Shown: positions 1-8,866, counted from the stretch's first letter. The stretch: 64,000 nucleotides of DNA from Planococcus citreus (GCF_003664125.1 NZ_RCCP01000002.1:310001-374000), one strand, 5' to 3'. Notes: generated by a model not told the origin, from the sequence alone. Numbers and translations are program-made.

Positions 1-247
1 GGTAGTTCTTTTTCGCTTTGTATTTGAAGACAGTGATTTTCTTGCCGCGGCCCTGTTTTTCAACTTTCGCTGTAACAGTTGCTCCTTCTACGAAAGGAAC
101 ACCCACTTTAGTATCGTCTCCACCTACAAATAGAACTTTGTCAAATGTTACTGTGTCACCAGCTTCTGCGTTCACTTTCTCAACGTAGATCTCTTGGCCA
201 GCTTCCACTTTGATTTGTTTTCCACCAGTTTCAATAATTGCGTACAT
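1..247 (-). CDS. rplU: 50S ribosomal protein L21 (partial, N-terminal part)
   Basis: Component of the large ribosomal subunit that binds 23S rRNA. The minus strand reads from an ATG at 247 and begins [17 protein letters not shown], the typical L21 start, followed by the conserved block with [11 protein letters not shown]. About 82 of the roughly 102 residues usual for the family are present; the C-terminus lies beyond the window start. A strong ribosome binding site (GAGGAGGTG) lies 8 bases upstream. In Bacillales rplU is followed by a ribosomal-processing protease gene and rpmA, which would be outside this window. Confidence 0.95.
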   Translation of the reverse strand, partial: MYAIIETGGKQIKVEAGQEIYVEKVNAEAGDTVTFDKVLFVGGDDTKVGVPFVEGATVTAKVEKQGRGKKITVFKYKAKKNY

Positions 248-350
248 ATCCTTGCACCTCCTCTTAGACTAAGACTCGCCTATCCAGGTGATCTCGCGAT
301 GCTTTAAGACCTGGTTCGAGCGGTTGTAGCACGGGTGCGCTACAAACATA
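248..350 (-). ncRNA. L21 leader (ribosomal protein leader RNA)
   Basis: The untranslated leader between the rplU promoter and start codon contains a GC-rich hairpin (gtagcgcacccgtgctac at about 326-344 read on the minus strand) and a second paired block around GACCTGG/CCAGGTC. Firmicute rplU genes carry a conserved L21 leader at this position, thought to mediate autoregulation by L21. Position and hairpins are seen; the family assignment is from knowledge and would be settled by a covariance-model search. Confidence 0.7.
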
Positions 351-358
351 ACATTAGA

Positions 359-388
359 ATAATATCATGCGGGAGAGACCCGCGTCAA
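359..388 (-). promoter_or_regulatory. Probable sigma-A promoter of rplU
   Basis: On the minus strand TTGACG (383-388) is followed after 18 bases by TATTAT (359-364). A small GC hairpin (gcggg/cccgc) sits inside the spacer. It drives the L21 leader and rplU. Confidence 0.6.
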
Positions 389-489
389 CAGAGAACTGAA
401 AAGAGTTGGTGATGTGTGCTTTTCACTTTTGGGATTGTGGTTAAAGGAATTAAATATCCCTACTTTACTAGTTTGTGACTTTCAGGATG

Positions 490-958
490 AAGAGTATGGC
501 AATGTTGCTTGTGTTCGATTTCATTTCACTTTTGAAAGGCGCCTCCCTGCTTTGGGTTGGCCTCTCACAATGAGCCAGAAAGAACATCTGTCTCATTGCT
601 TCGGCTCACCCTTGGCGCTGGTCGGCTTAGATATTTCATTGGTTCTTGTTTGTTAAGATAGATCTGCTTTTATAGTTAGTTGCCGGCTAGTGGGGGAATC
701 GCTTCCCTATAGTTTGCATGAGTTGAATAGTGAGGTATGCGGAGAGATTCTTTGTGTTCGAGCTTTCGTCATTATAGAATTCCGCCTCCCTGCTTTGGAT
801 TGGCCTCTTGCCATAAGCCAAGAAGAACGCTTGTCTTACGGCATCGGCTCACGCTGGGCGCTGGTCGGCTTAGAGATTTCATTGATTCATGTTTGTTTAG
901 ATAGATCTACTTCTATAGGTAGTTGCCGGCTAGTGGAGGAATCGCTTCCCTGTCATGA
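490..958 (+). repeat. Tandem pair of an intergenic repeat, family B (period about 243 bp)
   Basis: Two imperfect direct copies are visible. The anchor cgcctccctgcttt starts at 540 and again at 783; further shared blocks are ggcgctggtcggctta, then an atttcatt block, then gttgccggctagtg. The same element occurs in inverted orientation as another tandem pair near 37.53-37.94 kb, sharing the cgcctccc, agaacncttgtcttatng and cggctc blocks. The copies hold short open frames (80 and 116 codons) that only stay open because the period is divisible by three and no ribosome binding site precedes them, so I regard the element as non-coding. Function unknown. Confidence 0.75.
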
Positions 959-1230
959 TGTGTGCTTTGCGAGATCCAATTTGAGCGGTGTTATGACTGA
1001 GAGAATACGTGTCATTTTGGAATATTGGCTCATGATTTAGGGTTTCTGCCATTGCTAGACTTCTTGCCATGCTTTCCGTCATAGAAAAAAGACTATGCAT
1101 TTTGTTGGTTTAGCACTAACAAGATTCTACGTTTATAAAAATCCCTGTTTAAACAATATGTTATGAATTGTTAACTATATCTCTTACTTTAAACCGACAG
1201 TGAGGTTGTAAAGATCCCGCTTACAACAAT
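959..1230. other. Intergenic AT-rich spacer
   Basis: No gene, RNA or clear promoter is recognisable here. It separates the family B repeat pair from the family A element. Together with both repeats it fills the gap between minD and rplU, where B. subtilis carries spoIVFA and spoIVFB. Confidence 0.5.
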
Positions 1231-1356
1231 GGCTGGAGCGCAGGACGGTGACTCCTGAGGGATCAGTGGGTTTGAGAGACCCCGCAGGAGCGTGTTCTTT
1301 GCGACGAGGAGGCTCGATTCCCACCCCTCAGCATCCGCCCGGAGCGCAAGCCATCC
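1231..1356 (+). repeat. Intergenic repeat, family A, copy 1
   Basis: The block has ggagcgcaggacggtgactc, then gagaccccgcagga, then gacgaggaggctc, then ggagcgcaag. The core GAGACCCCGCAGGA and the flanking GGAG/GCGA half-sites recur at 26.1, 30.5, 37.4 (inverted) and 46.6 kb (inverted). The element can fold internally (ctcctgagg against cccgcagga-like arms). I recall similar elements between genes of many Bacillales, but give it no database name. Confidence 0.7.
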
Positions 1357-1387
1357 ACTACACTTCTTCTTTATTAAATTCTACAAA

Positions 1388-1420
1388 ACAAAAAACGCCA
1401 CCGCAAATGCAGTGGCGTTT
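1388..1420 (-). terminator. Rho-independent terminator after minD
   Basis: Stem aacgccac/gtggcgtt around a 10-base loop, followed on the minus strand by a run of T. It ends the mreBCD-minCD transcript 14 bases beyond the minD stop. Confidence 0.85.
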
Positions 1421-1433
1421 CTACTATAGAACT

Positions 1434-2237
1434 TTATTTGCTTGAGAAAATGGATTTGAGTTTGCCGAACATGCCGGGTTTTGGCTTGTCCATGGTCATA
1501 AGTGGAACCGATTCACCTAGCAGGCGGCGCGCTATATTGCGGTAGCCGAGTGCTGCAGGGTTCGATGGGTCCATGACAACCGGTTCACCTTTGTTCGAGC
1601 TCGAAATGACGCGTTCGTCATCTGGCACGATGCCGAGCAGGTCAATCGACAAATGCGTCGTGATCTCGTTGACATCAAGCGCGTCTCCTGCTTCCATCAA
1701 ATGCGGGCGGATGCGGTTGATGATGAGTTTCGGCGCTTCGAGGTTTTCTTCCAGTTCCAGCAAACCGATAATGCGGTCAGCATCACGCACTGCGGAGATT
1801 TCCGGAGTCGTGATGACGATCGCGCGATCTGCACCGGCGACAGCATTTTTATAGCCTTGTTCAATGCCGGCCGGGCAATCGATGATGATGAAATCGTAGT
1901 CCGCTTTCATCCCTTCGATCAATTCTTTCATCTGCTCCGGATTGACGTCATTTTTATCGGCCGTCTGTGCTGCCGGAAGCAGGAATAATTTGTCTTCAAA
2001 ACGCTTGTCTTTCACAAGCGCCTGATGGATTTTGCAACGGCCTTCGAGCACATCGATCAAATCGTAGATGATGCGGTTCTCGAGGCCTAAAATGACATCC
2101 AGGTTGCGAAGCCCGATATCGGTATCGATCAAGCACACTTTTTTGCCTTGAAGAGCCAATGCAGTGCCGAGGTTCGCAGTAGACGTCGTTTTGCCGACGC
2201 CTCCTTTGCCTGATGTAATTACGATAGCTTCTCCCAC
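1434..2237 (-). CDS. minD: Septum site-determining ATPase MinD
   Basis: Peripheral membrane ATPase that recruits MinC and thereby prevents division at the cell poles. The 267-residue protein has the deviant Walker A motif GKGGVGKTT at residues 10-18, a switch region (IDTDIGLRNLD) and a C-terminal amphipathic tail (FGKLKSIF) suited to membrane binding. The start is GTG at 2237, with AAAGGAGG 8 bases upstream. It lies 1 base after minC and is the last gene of the mre-min operon. A MinE or MinJ/DivIVA partner is not in the window. Length matches Bacillus MinD. Confidence 0.97.
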   Translation of the reverse strand: MGEAIVITSGKGGVGKTTSTANLGTALALQGKKVCLIDTDIGLRNLDVILGLENRIIYDLIDVLEGRCKIHQALVKDKRFEDKLFLLPAAQTADKNDVNPEQMKELIEGMKADYDFIIIDCPAGIEQGYKNAVAGADRAIVITTPEISAVRDADRIIGLLELEENLEAPKLIINRIRPHLMEAGDALDVNEITTHLSIDLLGIVPDDERVISSSNKGEPVVMDPSNPAALGYRNIARRLLGESVPLMTMDKPKPGMFGKLKSIFSSK

Positions 2238-2238
2238 A

Positions 2239-2928
2239 CTAGCTTCCTCCTTTAAACGTAGAAATTTGCGGCCGCAGGAATCTCAGTTCCTGCAAACGGT
2301 CGATGATGATTTTGCCGCTGGTATGTAAATAGGCGCATTCCATTTCAGGCTGCTCCGACAAGCTGTCGAGTTCATCGGTCATCGTCTCGAGTTCATCGGC
2401 AATCTTCAGATGCGTTGCTTCAAGCCACGATGCGGCAATGACTGCTTCCTTATTGCCGCTAGCTCCTGCGTGGGCAAAGCCTTTAAGGCGCCCGAGCACA
2501 TAGACGTTGCCGCCCGCTTCGATGCGGCCGTTCTGGTTGACGTCGCCGATGACGACGAGGTCGCCTTTTGCCTTGATGACTTGCCCTGAGCGGACGATGC
2601 CGACGTAAGTTTCCGACTGGCGCTCAGCGATCATCCGGTTGCATTCTTCGACGGTGACGACATCGCATTTCGTGCCGATCACTTTCATCTTCGAATTGTC
2701 ATGGATGACTTTCTTGATTTCTTCCAATTGGGCTTTGCTGTAATGGCGATTCGCCAATTGAACCTGTACTTCCGCGTCCCCTTCGAGCGCAGGGTCGGAT
2801 ACTTTCTTCTTCAGCTCATCGAGGATTTCCGTATAGGAGGCCATATCATTGAGCTGGATGAGAAGCCCTTTGTTCGTTCCTTTAATATTCACGATATTTT
2901 TCAAAAAACCTGTCACCTGCGCTTTCAT
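2239..2928 (-). CDS. minC: Septum site-determining inhibitor MinC
   Basis: FtsZ polymerisation inhibitor that works with MinD. The 229 residues show an N-terminal FtsZ-interacting half and a C-terminal beta-helix part with the conserved RSGQVIKAKGDLVVIGDVN and GRIEAGGNVYVLGRLKG-type turns that dimerise and bind MinD. The start codon overlaps the mreD stop by one base (TAATG), and minD follows 1 base after the stop, so translation is probably coupled. Confidence 0.95.
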   Translation of the reverse strand: MKAQVTGFLKNIVNIKGTNKGLLIQLNDMASYTEILDELKKKVSDPALEGDAEVQVQLANRHYSKAQLEEIKKVIHDNSKMKVIGTKCDVVTVEECNRMIAERQSETYVGIVRSGQVIKAKGDLVVIGDVNQNGRIEAGGNVYVLGRLKGFAHAGASGNKEAVIAASWLEATHLKIADELETMTDELDSLSEQPEMECAYLHTSGKIIIDRLQELRFLRPQISTFKGGS

Positions 2929-3458
2929 TAATATAACCCGAACTTAGTGCCACGCTGTGGATCTTGCGTGACCATCATCGACCTGAACACCCAGCCAAGC
3001 AATCCTAAGTACAGGGCGTTGGCGATTAAGGTCGGCCACAATCTGGATGTCAAAAACGTCCCGGCTGGCGCGTCGGTCAAGCCGATCAATTGGAAGAACA
3101 GGTAAAGTGCCACTTCCATCGCGAGCAAAAGACCAAGTGCCAGCAGCGTTGCCGACAGCAGATTTTGTGGAATCTTTTTGAAAAAGTACGCGGCGATCAG
3201 GCAGACGGCCGGATACAGAAAAGAATATAATCCAATAATATCAATGTAAAAGACATCATACAAGAGGCCGAAGAACAAACCGTAAAACAACGCATGGCGC
3301 AATTCATAGAAAACGGTCAAAAAGATCAGGAATAAAATGAGGAAACGCGGGACGACGTAATACAGCGATCCGCCGATCGACAAGGGCGAAAACAGCCCGA
3401 AGATCGGTTCGACGAAAAACAGCACGAGGCAGACGATAGGCACGAGGAAGCGGATCAT
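2928..3458 (-). CDS. mreD: Rod shape-determining membrane protein MreD
   Basis: Integral membrane component of the rod complex that guides lateral wall synthesis. The 176-residue protein has about five hydrophobic segments, for example VCLVLFFVEPIFGL and FLILFLIFLTVFYEL, and almost no soluble domain, as expected for the family. It overlaps mreC by 4 bases (ATGA) and minC by 1 base. Assignment rests on hydrophobicity, size and position between mreC and minC. Confidence 0.93.
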   Translation of the reverse strand: MIRFLVPIVCLVLFFVEPIFGLFSPLSIGGSLYYVVPRFLILFLIFLTVFYELRHALFYGLFFGLLYDVFYIDIIGLYSFLYPAVCLIAAYFFKKIPQNLLSATLLALGLLLAMEVALYLFFQLIGLTDAPAGTFLTSRLWPTLIANALYLGLLGWVFRSMMVTQDPQRGTKFGLY

Positions 3459-4342
3459 GATTCCTCTTCCTCTTCTTCTGTCATTCCGTTGTCTTCGCCG
3501 TCGACTTCTGGAGCGAGGCGGTCTGCGATGACGACGTGATTGAGCATCGAGAAGTCAGCTGCCGGTTTGACATACGCCAATTTCGTCAAGCCGAATTCAT
3601 CGATCGTCACTTCCGTGATTTCCCCAATGACGATGCCTTTCGGGAAAATGCCACCGAGCCCGCTCGAGACGACTTGGTCGCCTTCTTTCAAGTCGACCGA
3701 GAAATCGATGCGTTTGAGCAGCAGCTCACGGCGCTCAGCATCGTAGCCTTCGATCAAGCCGAATACATCATCCTCGCCGAGCACCATCGCCGATACGCGG
3801 TAGTTCGGGTTTTGTGTCGTCACTAGTTCCACCGTCGACGTGGTCGGCGTGACGATCGTCACTTTGCCAATCAAGCCGCCGGCGGTCATGACGGCCATAT
3901 TTTCCTTGACGCCATGGTTGGTGCCGCGGTTCAAGATAATTTTTTCTTCCCATTGATCCGGGTTGCGGGCGATAACGACCGCCTGGATCGGGTTGTATTC
4001 ACGTAAATCTTCTTCTTTGCCGACGAGTTCCTTCAGTTCCTCGTTTTCGGAACGAAGGTCGGTCACTTCTGCCTGCACGCCCGCAAATTCCTCGAGGCGT
4101 GCTTTCAGCAGGCGGTTTTCTTCAAATGTGTTGATCAGCGAGTCGATATTGTCAAATACACCGGTCACAAAATGTGCGGGCCGTGAAAATACCGATTGCC
4201 CGGCGCCTACCGCTTCCTTGACGATCTGTTCGGGCAGCGACACTTGGCCGCGGTCCCGGAGCGTCAAGGAAATCAAGGCGACGAGCAGGATGACGCCGAT
4301 CAACAGCAGGATAAGCCGCTTGTTCGATAAAAATTGTGGCAT
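3455..4342 (-). CDS. mreC: Rod shape-determining protein MreC
   Basis: Bitopic extracytoplasmic scaffold of the elongasome. It has one N-terminal membrane helix (LILLLIGVILLVALISL, about residues 9-25), then a coiled-coil stretch (about residues 65-105, with LLKARLEEF and LRSENEELKEL), then the beta-rich MreC core (VIARNPDQWEEKIILNRG onward) and an acidic C-terminal tail rich in glutamate. Length is 295 residues. The ATG start has GGAGG 10 bases upstream. It lies between mreB and mreD. Confidence 0.96.
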   Translation of the reverse strand: MPQFLSNKRLILLLIGVILLVALISLTLRDRGQVSLPEQIVKEAVGAGQSVFSRPAHFVTGVFDNIDSLINTFEENRLLKARLEEFAGVQAEVTDLRSENEELKELVGKEEDLREYNPIQAVVIARNPDQWEEKIILNRGTNHGVKENMAVMTAGGLIGKVTIVTPTTSTVELVTTQNPNYRVSAMVLGEDDVFGLIEGYDAERRELLLKRIDFSVDLKEGDQVVSSGLGGIFPKGIVIGEITEVTIDEFGLTKLAYVKPAADFSMLNHVVIADRLAPEVDGEDNGMTEEEEEES

Positions 4343-4388
4343 ATGAGGCCATCCTCCTTATTGATTGGCTCGTGTAGAGCAGTAAAAC

Positions 4389-5417
4389 TTAGCGTCTTTC
4401 GATCGCCGTGCGGTAACGGTCGAAGTCTTCAAGTGCGCGCCCGGTTCCGAGTGCGACACAATCAAGCGGATGGTCCGCCGTGAACACCGGCATGCCGACA
4501 GCATCCGCGATCACTTTGTCGAGGTTCTTCAACAACGCCCCGCCGCCCGTCAAAACGATGCCGCGGTCCATGATATCGGACGCCAGTTCAGGCGGCGTCT
4601 TCTCAAGCGTGTTGCCTAGCCCTTCGACGATGCGCGTCACGGGTTCTTTCAACGCTTGTTCCATTTCTTTTGCAGTAATCGTCAAGGTTTTCGGGAATCC
4701 GGTCACGAGGTCGCGGCCGCGGATTTCCATATCCAGCTCAGCTTCTTCCTCATTTAAGACAGCGGCTGTGCCGATGCCCATTTTCAGGTTTTCGGCCGTG
4801 CGTTCACCGATAACGACATTATAGCGCTTACGGACGTAATGCTTGATCGCCTCGTCCATCTCGTCCCCGCCGACGCGGATCGATTCACTCGATACGATGC
4901 CGCCGAGCGAGATGATGGCGACTTCCGCCGTTCCGCCTCCTATATCGACGACCATGCTGCCGACAGGTTCCCATACCGGAAGCCCTGCGCCAATTGCTGC
5001 AGCGAAGGGCTCTTCGATCGTATAAGCTTCCGCTGCCCCAACTGCACGCGCGGCATCCATAACGGCGCGCTGTTCAATCGAAGTGACGCCGTATGGCACG
5101 CAGATCATCACTTTGCCGCCGCGCCATTTGCCCGGCGCTTTGCCGGTCGCTTCACTGATGCAATGCTTGATCATCGCGAGCGTCGTGTCGTAGTCGGAGA
5201 TGACGCCATCGCGCATCGGCCGCAGTGCGACGATATTGGCAGGTGTTCTGCCAATCATATCGCGCGCGCGTTTGCCGACAGCGACGATTTCATTCGTGCG
5301 GGTGTTCTTGATGACAATCGATGGTTCCCGAAGCACGATGCCGCGCCCTTTTAAATAGACGAGCGTGTTCGCCGTTCCGAGGTCGATGCCGATATCCTTT
5401 GAAGCAAATCCAAACAC
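4389..5417 (-). CDS. mreB: Rod shape-determining actin homologue MreB
   Basis: Bacterial actin that forms membrane-associated filaments and directs cell-wall elongation. I place the start at the GTG at 5417, giving 342 residues that begin [20 protein letters not shown] like other MreB proteins; an upstream in-frame ATG would add 20 residues unlike the family. AAAGGA lies 9 bases before the GTG. Actin-fold motifs are visible: phosphate 1 ([11 protein letters not shown]), phosphate 2 ([14 protein letters not shown]) and the adenosine motif ([13 protein letters not shown]). First gene of mreBCD-minCD. Confidence 0.97.
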   Translation of the reverse strand: MFGFASKDIGIDLGTANTLVYLKGRGIVLREPSIVIKNTRTNEIVAVGKRARDMIGRTPANIVALRPMRDGVISDYDTTLAMIKHCISEATGKAPGKWRGGKVMICVPYGVTSIEQRAVMDAARAVGAAEAYTIEEPFAAAIGAGLPVWEPVGSMVVDIGGGTAEVAIISLGGIVSSESIRVGGDEMDEAIKHYVRKRYNVVIGERTAENLKMGIGTAAVLNEEEAELDMEIRGRDLVTGFPKTLTITAKEMEQALKEPVTRIVEGLGNTLEKTPPELASDIMDRGIVLTGGGALLKNLDKVIADAVGMPVFTADHPLDCVALGTGRALEDFDRYRTAIERR

Positions 5418-5479
5418 ATGAATCGGTCCTTTCTTATGTAAACCGGGGGTACCGGCAACAGCTTTGCGCAATACCACCC

Positions 5480-5511
5480 ATTATAGAACATCCGGAAAAA
5501 AATATACAGTG
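5480..5511 (-). promoter_or_regulatory. Candidate promoter of the mreBCD-minCD operon
   Basis: On the minus strand a perfect TATAAT box (near 5480-5486) is preceded after a 17-base spacer, containing seven T, by the poor -35 TGTATA. It sits between radC and mreB. The -10 is seen; activity is inference. Confidence 0.45.
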
Positions 5512-6210
5512 CTACATGAACCCCTTTTCTTTTAATGAAGTGAATTGATGATCACCGATGATGATGTGGTCGAGCAGTTCGATGCCGATGATCGAGCCGG
5601 CTTCCATGAGCCGCTTGGTGACATCGATGTCTTCAGGAGACGGTGCGGGGTTGCCAGAAGGATGGTTGTGCGCACAGACGATGGATGCGGTCGAGCGTCT
5701 GACGGCTTCGCGGAAAATTTCGCGGGGATGGACGATGGAGGCATTGAGGCTGCCGACAAAAATGGTTTGGCGGTGCATTACTTGGTTTTTGATGTTGAGG
5801 AATAAACAGACAAAATGCTCTTGCTTGAGCGAGGTCATGTCATCCATCAAATAAGTAGCGGCATCTTTCGGGGAACGGATCGTAAAGCGTTCATCGGTCT
5901 GTTTGGAAGCGAGCCTGCGTCCCAGTTCAATGGCAGCGAGCAGCTGGACGGCTTTCGCTTCGCCGATGCCGTTGATTGCCGTCATTTCTTCAATGGCGGC
6001 ATGCTTCAGTTCGTGGAGATGTTCGAATTGCTTGAGCACACGGTTCGCGAGATGCAAAACCGATTCCTCGCGTGTGCCGGTCCGCAACAGGATCGCGATG
6101 AGCTCTTGATTGGATAAGCTCACCGCTCCTTGTTTCATGAGCCGTTCGCGCGGCCGGTCGGCAATATGAACATCGCGGATCATCATCGCTTGGTCATTTG
6201 GCATAGTCAT
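5512..6210 (-). CDS. radC: RadC-family JAB1/MPN domain protein
   Basis: Member of the DNA-repair RadC family (YsxA in B. subtilis), whose actual function is uncertain. N-terminal helix-hairpin-helix part (LLAIL to INGIGEAKAVQLLAAIELGRR), then a JAB1/MPN+ metalloprotease-like domain with the complete zinc motif HNHPSGNPAPSPEDID. 232 residues, the usual length. Its first codons overlap the end of maf, as is common in this operon; downstream Met codons (residues 3, 9 or 10) are alternative starts. Confidence 0.92.
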   Translation of the reverse strand: MTMPNDQAMMIRDVHIADRPRERLMKQGAVSLSNQELIAILLRTGTREESVLHLANRVLKQFEHLHELKHAAIEEMTAINGIGEAKAVQLLAAIELGRRLASKQTDERFTIRSPKDAATYLMDDMTSLKQEHFVCLFLNIKNQVMHRQTIFVGSLNASIVHPREIFREAVRRSTASIVCAHNHPSGNPAPSPEDIDVTKRLMEAGSIIGIELLDHIIIGDHQFTSLKEKGFM

Positions 6211-6805
6211 GCGCTCCTTCGACTTTTAGGTAGCCCGCGTGCGTCAAGTGCTGCAGCAGCTTCGCAATAGGCAAGCCGACGACTGCGTTATAATCGCCTT
6301 CGATTTTTTCCACAAACAAGCCCGACACCGTTTGGATGCCGTATGCCCCTGCTTTGTCGTAAGGGTCTTCTGTATCCGTATAGGCGTCGATCCAAGACTC
6401 TGGCAATTCGTAGAAACGTACTTGTACGCGTTCATGAAACGATACTTCCTCATCGCCACAGCGCACGCAGACGGCAGTGATGACTTCATGGGTCTTCCCA
6501 GACAGCTTGTGCAAATACGCAGACGCTTGCTGTTTGTCTTTTGGCTTCAATAAAATTTCCTCGTTTAATACGACGACTGTATCCGAGCCGATGACGAGCG
6601 CTTCAGGGTGGTTCCCTGCGATATCATTCGCTTTTTGGACAGCGCATGCGTTGACATAATCGACTGGCGACTTGAAGCCTTGTGGATCCGGTTCCGGGAT
6701 ATCGCTTGGCACGATGTCGAACGGAATTCCGAGCAGGCCGAGCAATTCTTGGCGGCGCGGCGATTGCGAGGCCAGGATGAGTGGATGTTTAGCTGTGAAC
6801 TTCAT
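6194..6805 (-). CDS. maf: Maf-type nucleoside triphosphate pyrophosphatase
   Basis: House-cleaning dTTP/UTP pyrophosphatase of the Maf family that hydrolyses noncanonical or excess nucleotides. The signature LASQSPRRQELL is at residues 11-22, and the conserved GSDTVV and DPYDKAGAYGIQ motifs follow. 203 residues. A strong ribosome binding site (AAGGAGG) precedes the ATG. It heads the maf-radC pair. In B. subtilis spoIIB sits just upstream, but here the next gene is a divergent transporter. Confidence 0.95.
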   Translation of the reverse strand: MKFTAKHPLILASQSPRRQELLGLLGIPFDIVPSDIPEPDPQGFKSPVDYVNACAVQKANDIAGNHPEALVIGSDTVVVLNEEILLKPKDKQQASAYLHKLSGKTHEVITAVCVRCGDEEVSFHERVQVRFYELPESWIDAYTDTEDPYDKAGAYGIQTVSGLFVEKIEGDYNAVVGLPIAKLLQHLTHAGYLKVEGAHDYAK

Positions 6806-6830
6806 AAAAAATACCTCCTTTTTTCAAGCC

Positions 6831-6859
6831 ATCATACCATTATCAAAAAGCCGGGGCAA
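6831..6859 (-). promoter_or_regulatory. Probable sigma-A promoter of maf-radC
   Basis: TTGCCC (6854-6859), a 17-base spacer and TATGAT (6831-6836) preceded by TGG, an extended -10. It is 25 bases from the maf start codon on the minus strand. Confidence 0.55.
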
Positions 6860-7086
6860 AATGGTGAAATACTGAATTTCATCCGAAAACAGCTGATAAA
6901 TATCGTTTTTTAAGATAGCGCTTTCATGTGAACTTGGGGTATTTCAATTTTTTTATTGTTTTATTAATGTTATTGCACACTTCTCTAGCCCCGTCCTAAG
7001 TGCATTCTCAAGACTTGTCAAACATTATCCAAAATTAGCGCAATTGGCACTTCCTTAAATTGCTTTTCTTATGTTTCTTAAGGTTT

Positions 7087-7092
7087 TATAAT
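7087..7092 (+). promoter_or_regulatory. Candidate -10 box of the AbgT-family gene
   Basis: A perfect TATAAT lies about 90 bases upstream of the transporter start on the plus strand, without a convincing -35. The intervening 6860-7086 stretch is AT-rich and holds nothing else I recognise. Confidence 0.35.
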
Positions 7093-7181
7093 GGGTAGAG
7101 TCTTTAATTTTTTGAAAATTACTATTACACAATAATTTGATAGTTGTTTTCATATTTATGTTGGAAGGGAGTTTGTCTATT

Positions 7182-8708
7182 TTGAAAAAACAAAAACGAG
7201 GATTGTTCCAAAAATCCCTCGACCGTATCGAAACGATCGGTAATAAACTGCCGCATCCGGTGACCTTGTTTGCGGTTCTCGCAATCATCGTCCTCGCGGT
7301 TTCCGCTTTGCTGGCGAATCTCGGCATTTCTGTCGAGCACCCAGGCCAAGAAGGCGAAATCGTGGAAGTGAAGAACTTATTGAACGCAGAAGGCATTCAA
7401 TACATCTTCGCGAGCATGGTCGATAACTTCATCGGCTTCGCACCACTCGGCGTCGTACTTGTCACGATGCTCGGGATTGGGGTTGCGGAACGCACCGGCC
7501 TTATCTCCGCAGTGTTGCGCGGATTTGTCCTGTCGATTCCAAAATTCCTCATCACTGGCGGACTAGTTTTCGCCGGGATCATGTCGAGTGTCGCGTCTGA
7601 CGCTGGATATGTCGTCTTGCCTCCACTCGGCGCGGTGATCTTTATCGCACTCGGGCGCCACCCGCTTGCCGGTCTTGCCGCAGCGTTTGCCGGTGTCTCT
7701 GCCGGATTCTCTGCCAACTTGCTCTTATCGGCAACGGACGCGATGCTTGGCGAATTGACCATCGCAGCCGCTTCGATCATCGACCCGGGCTATGCTGAAG
7801 GCATGAACATCGCGATGAACTATTACTTCATCATCGTTTCTGTATTCTTGCTCACCATTGTCGGTGCTGTCGTAACGGAAAAAGTCGTCGAACCACGCCT
7901 TGGCGAATACAAAGGCGAGTTCCGTGAAGAAATGACCGGCCTGACAACGCTTGAGAAAAAAGGCTTGCTATGGGCTGGAATCACGACGCTAGTCGGCGTC
8001 ATCTTGACGGCTCTTCTCATCGTTCCGGAAAGCGGCGTATTGCGCGGAGAAGATGGCGGAATCGTCCAATCTCCGTTCATGAGCTCGCTTGTACCGATCA
8101 TCACCATCCTGTTCTTCTTGCCAGGCCTTGCATACGGTATCGCAACGAAGAACATCAAGAGCGACAAAGACGTCGCTGCGCAAATGTCTGACACGATGGC
8201 ATCGATGGGCGTCTTCATCGTCCTAGCGTTCACTGCCGGACAATTCGTCGCTTACTTCGCTGAATCGAATATGGGCATGGTGCTCGGTGTCTACGGTGCA
8301 CAAGCACTGGAATCCATGAGCTTGACGGGCATCCCGTTGATCATCGGCTTCGTCATCGTCGTCGGGATCATCAATCTGTTCATCGGCTCCGCTTCCGCGA
8401 AATGGGCGATGCTTGCACCGGTCTTCGTACCGATCATGATGCAGCTCGGCTATTCGCCGGAATTGACGCAAATGGCTTACCGTATCGCCGATTCATCGAC
8501 GAACATCATCACGCCGCTTATGACGTATTTCGCGATCGTTATCGCATTCGCACAGAAATACGACAAGAAAATGGGCATCGGTACATTGATCTCGGTCATG
8601 TTCCCGTACTCGATTTTCTTCATGATTTTCTGGACATTGATGTTAATCGTTTGGATGTTGTTCGGTCTTGATCTTGGGCCGGCTTCACCAATCCGCTATA
8701 ACGGATAA
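7182..8708 (+). CDS. AbgT-family transporter
   Basis: Polytopic membrane transporter of the AbgT family, whose members import p-aminobenzoyl-glutamate or export sulfonamides. The start is probably TTG at 7182, with GGAAGGGAG 10 bases upstream, giving 508 residues; an in-frame ATG at 7137 lacks a good site. There are about ten membrane helices, with the family-typical GFAPLGVVLVTMLGIGVAE, SDAGYVVLPPL and SATDAMLGELT (unwound loop) segments and a late helix pair SSTNIITPLMTYF. Alone on the plus strand between maf and the prepilin peptidase gene, it occupies the place of spoIIB in B. subtilis. Substrate unknown. Confidence 0.88.
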   Translation: MKKQKRGLFQKSLDRIETIGNKLPHPVTLFAVLAIIVLAVSALLANLGISVEHPGQEGEIVEVKNLLNAEGIQYIFASMVDNFIGFAPLGVVLVTMLGIGVAERTGLISAVLRGFVLSIPKFLITGGLVFAGIMSSVASDAGYVVLPPLGAVIFIALGRHPLAGLAAAFAGVSAGFSANLLLSATDAMLGELTIAAASIIDPGYAEGMNIAMNYYFIIVSVFLLTIVGAVVTEKVVEPRLGEYKGEFREEMTGLTTLEKKGLLWAGITTLVGVILTALLIVPESGVLRGEDGGIVQSPFMSSLVPIITILFFLPGLAYGIATKNIKSDKDVAAQMSDTMASMGVFIVLAFTAGQFVAYFAESNMGMVLGVYGAQALESMSLTGIPLIIGFVIVVGIINLFIGSASAKWAMLAPVFVPIMMQLGYSPELTQMAYRIADSSTNIITPLMTYFAIVIAFAQKYDKKMGIGTLISVMFPYSIFFMIFWTLMLIVWMLFGLDLGPASPIRYNG

Positions 8709-8712
8709 TAGT

Positions 8713-8751
8713 AAAAAGCGACAGAACCAAATCGGTTCTGTCGCTTTTTTT
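8713..8751. terminator. Bidirectional terminator
   Basis: Perfect stem aaaaagcgacagaacc/ggttctgtcgcttttt around a short loop, with A and T runs on both sides. It ends the AbgT gene on the plus strand and can also serve the pilus operon on the minus strand. Confidence 0.9.
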
Positions 8752-8866
8752 GTATTTTATAAGTTTAGAACGATAGTAAGCAAAACACCTCTAGAAATAG
8801 CTTCGCCTTCCTCTTACGGCTTTCAAGAACTGTTGGTAATTTTAGTTTACATAATAAAGTTATAAT

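Noticed and set aside
490-958. Direct repeats as a possible CRISPR array
   Set aside because: Units are over 200 bases long, occur only in pairs, and have no short regular repeats or spacers; no cas genes in the window.
414-1040. Two open frames of 80 and 116 codons with similar products
   Set aside because: They are the two copies of a tandem DNA repeat whose period is a multiple of three. No ribosome binding site, and the same element is present in inverted orientation elsewhere without an equivalent frame.
7182-8708. AbgT transporter as functional partner of folC in folate salvage
   Set aside because: The genes are about 15 kb apart on opposite strands with unrelated operons between them; shared p-aminobenzoyl-glutamate chemistry alone is too weak.
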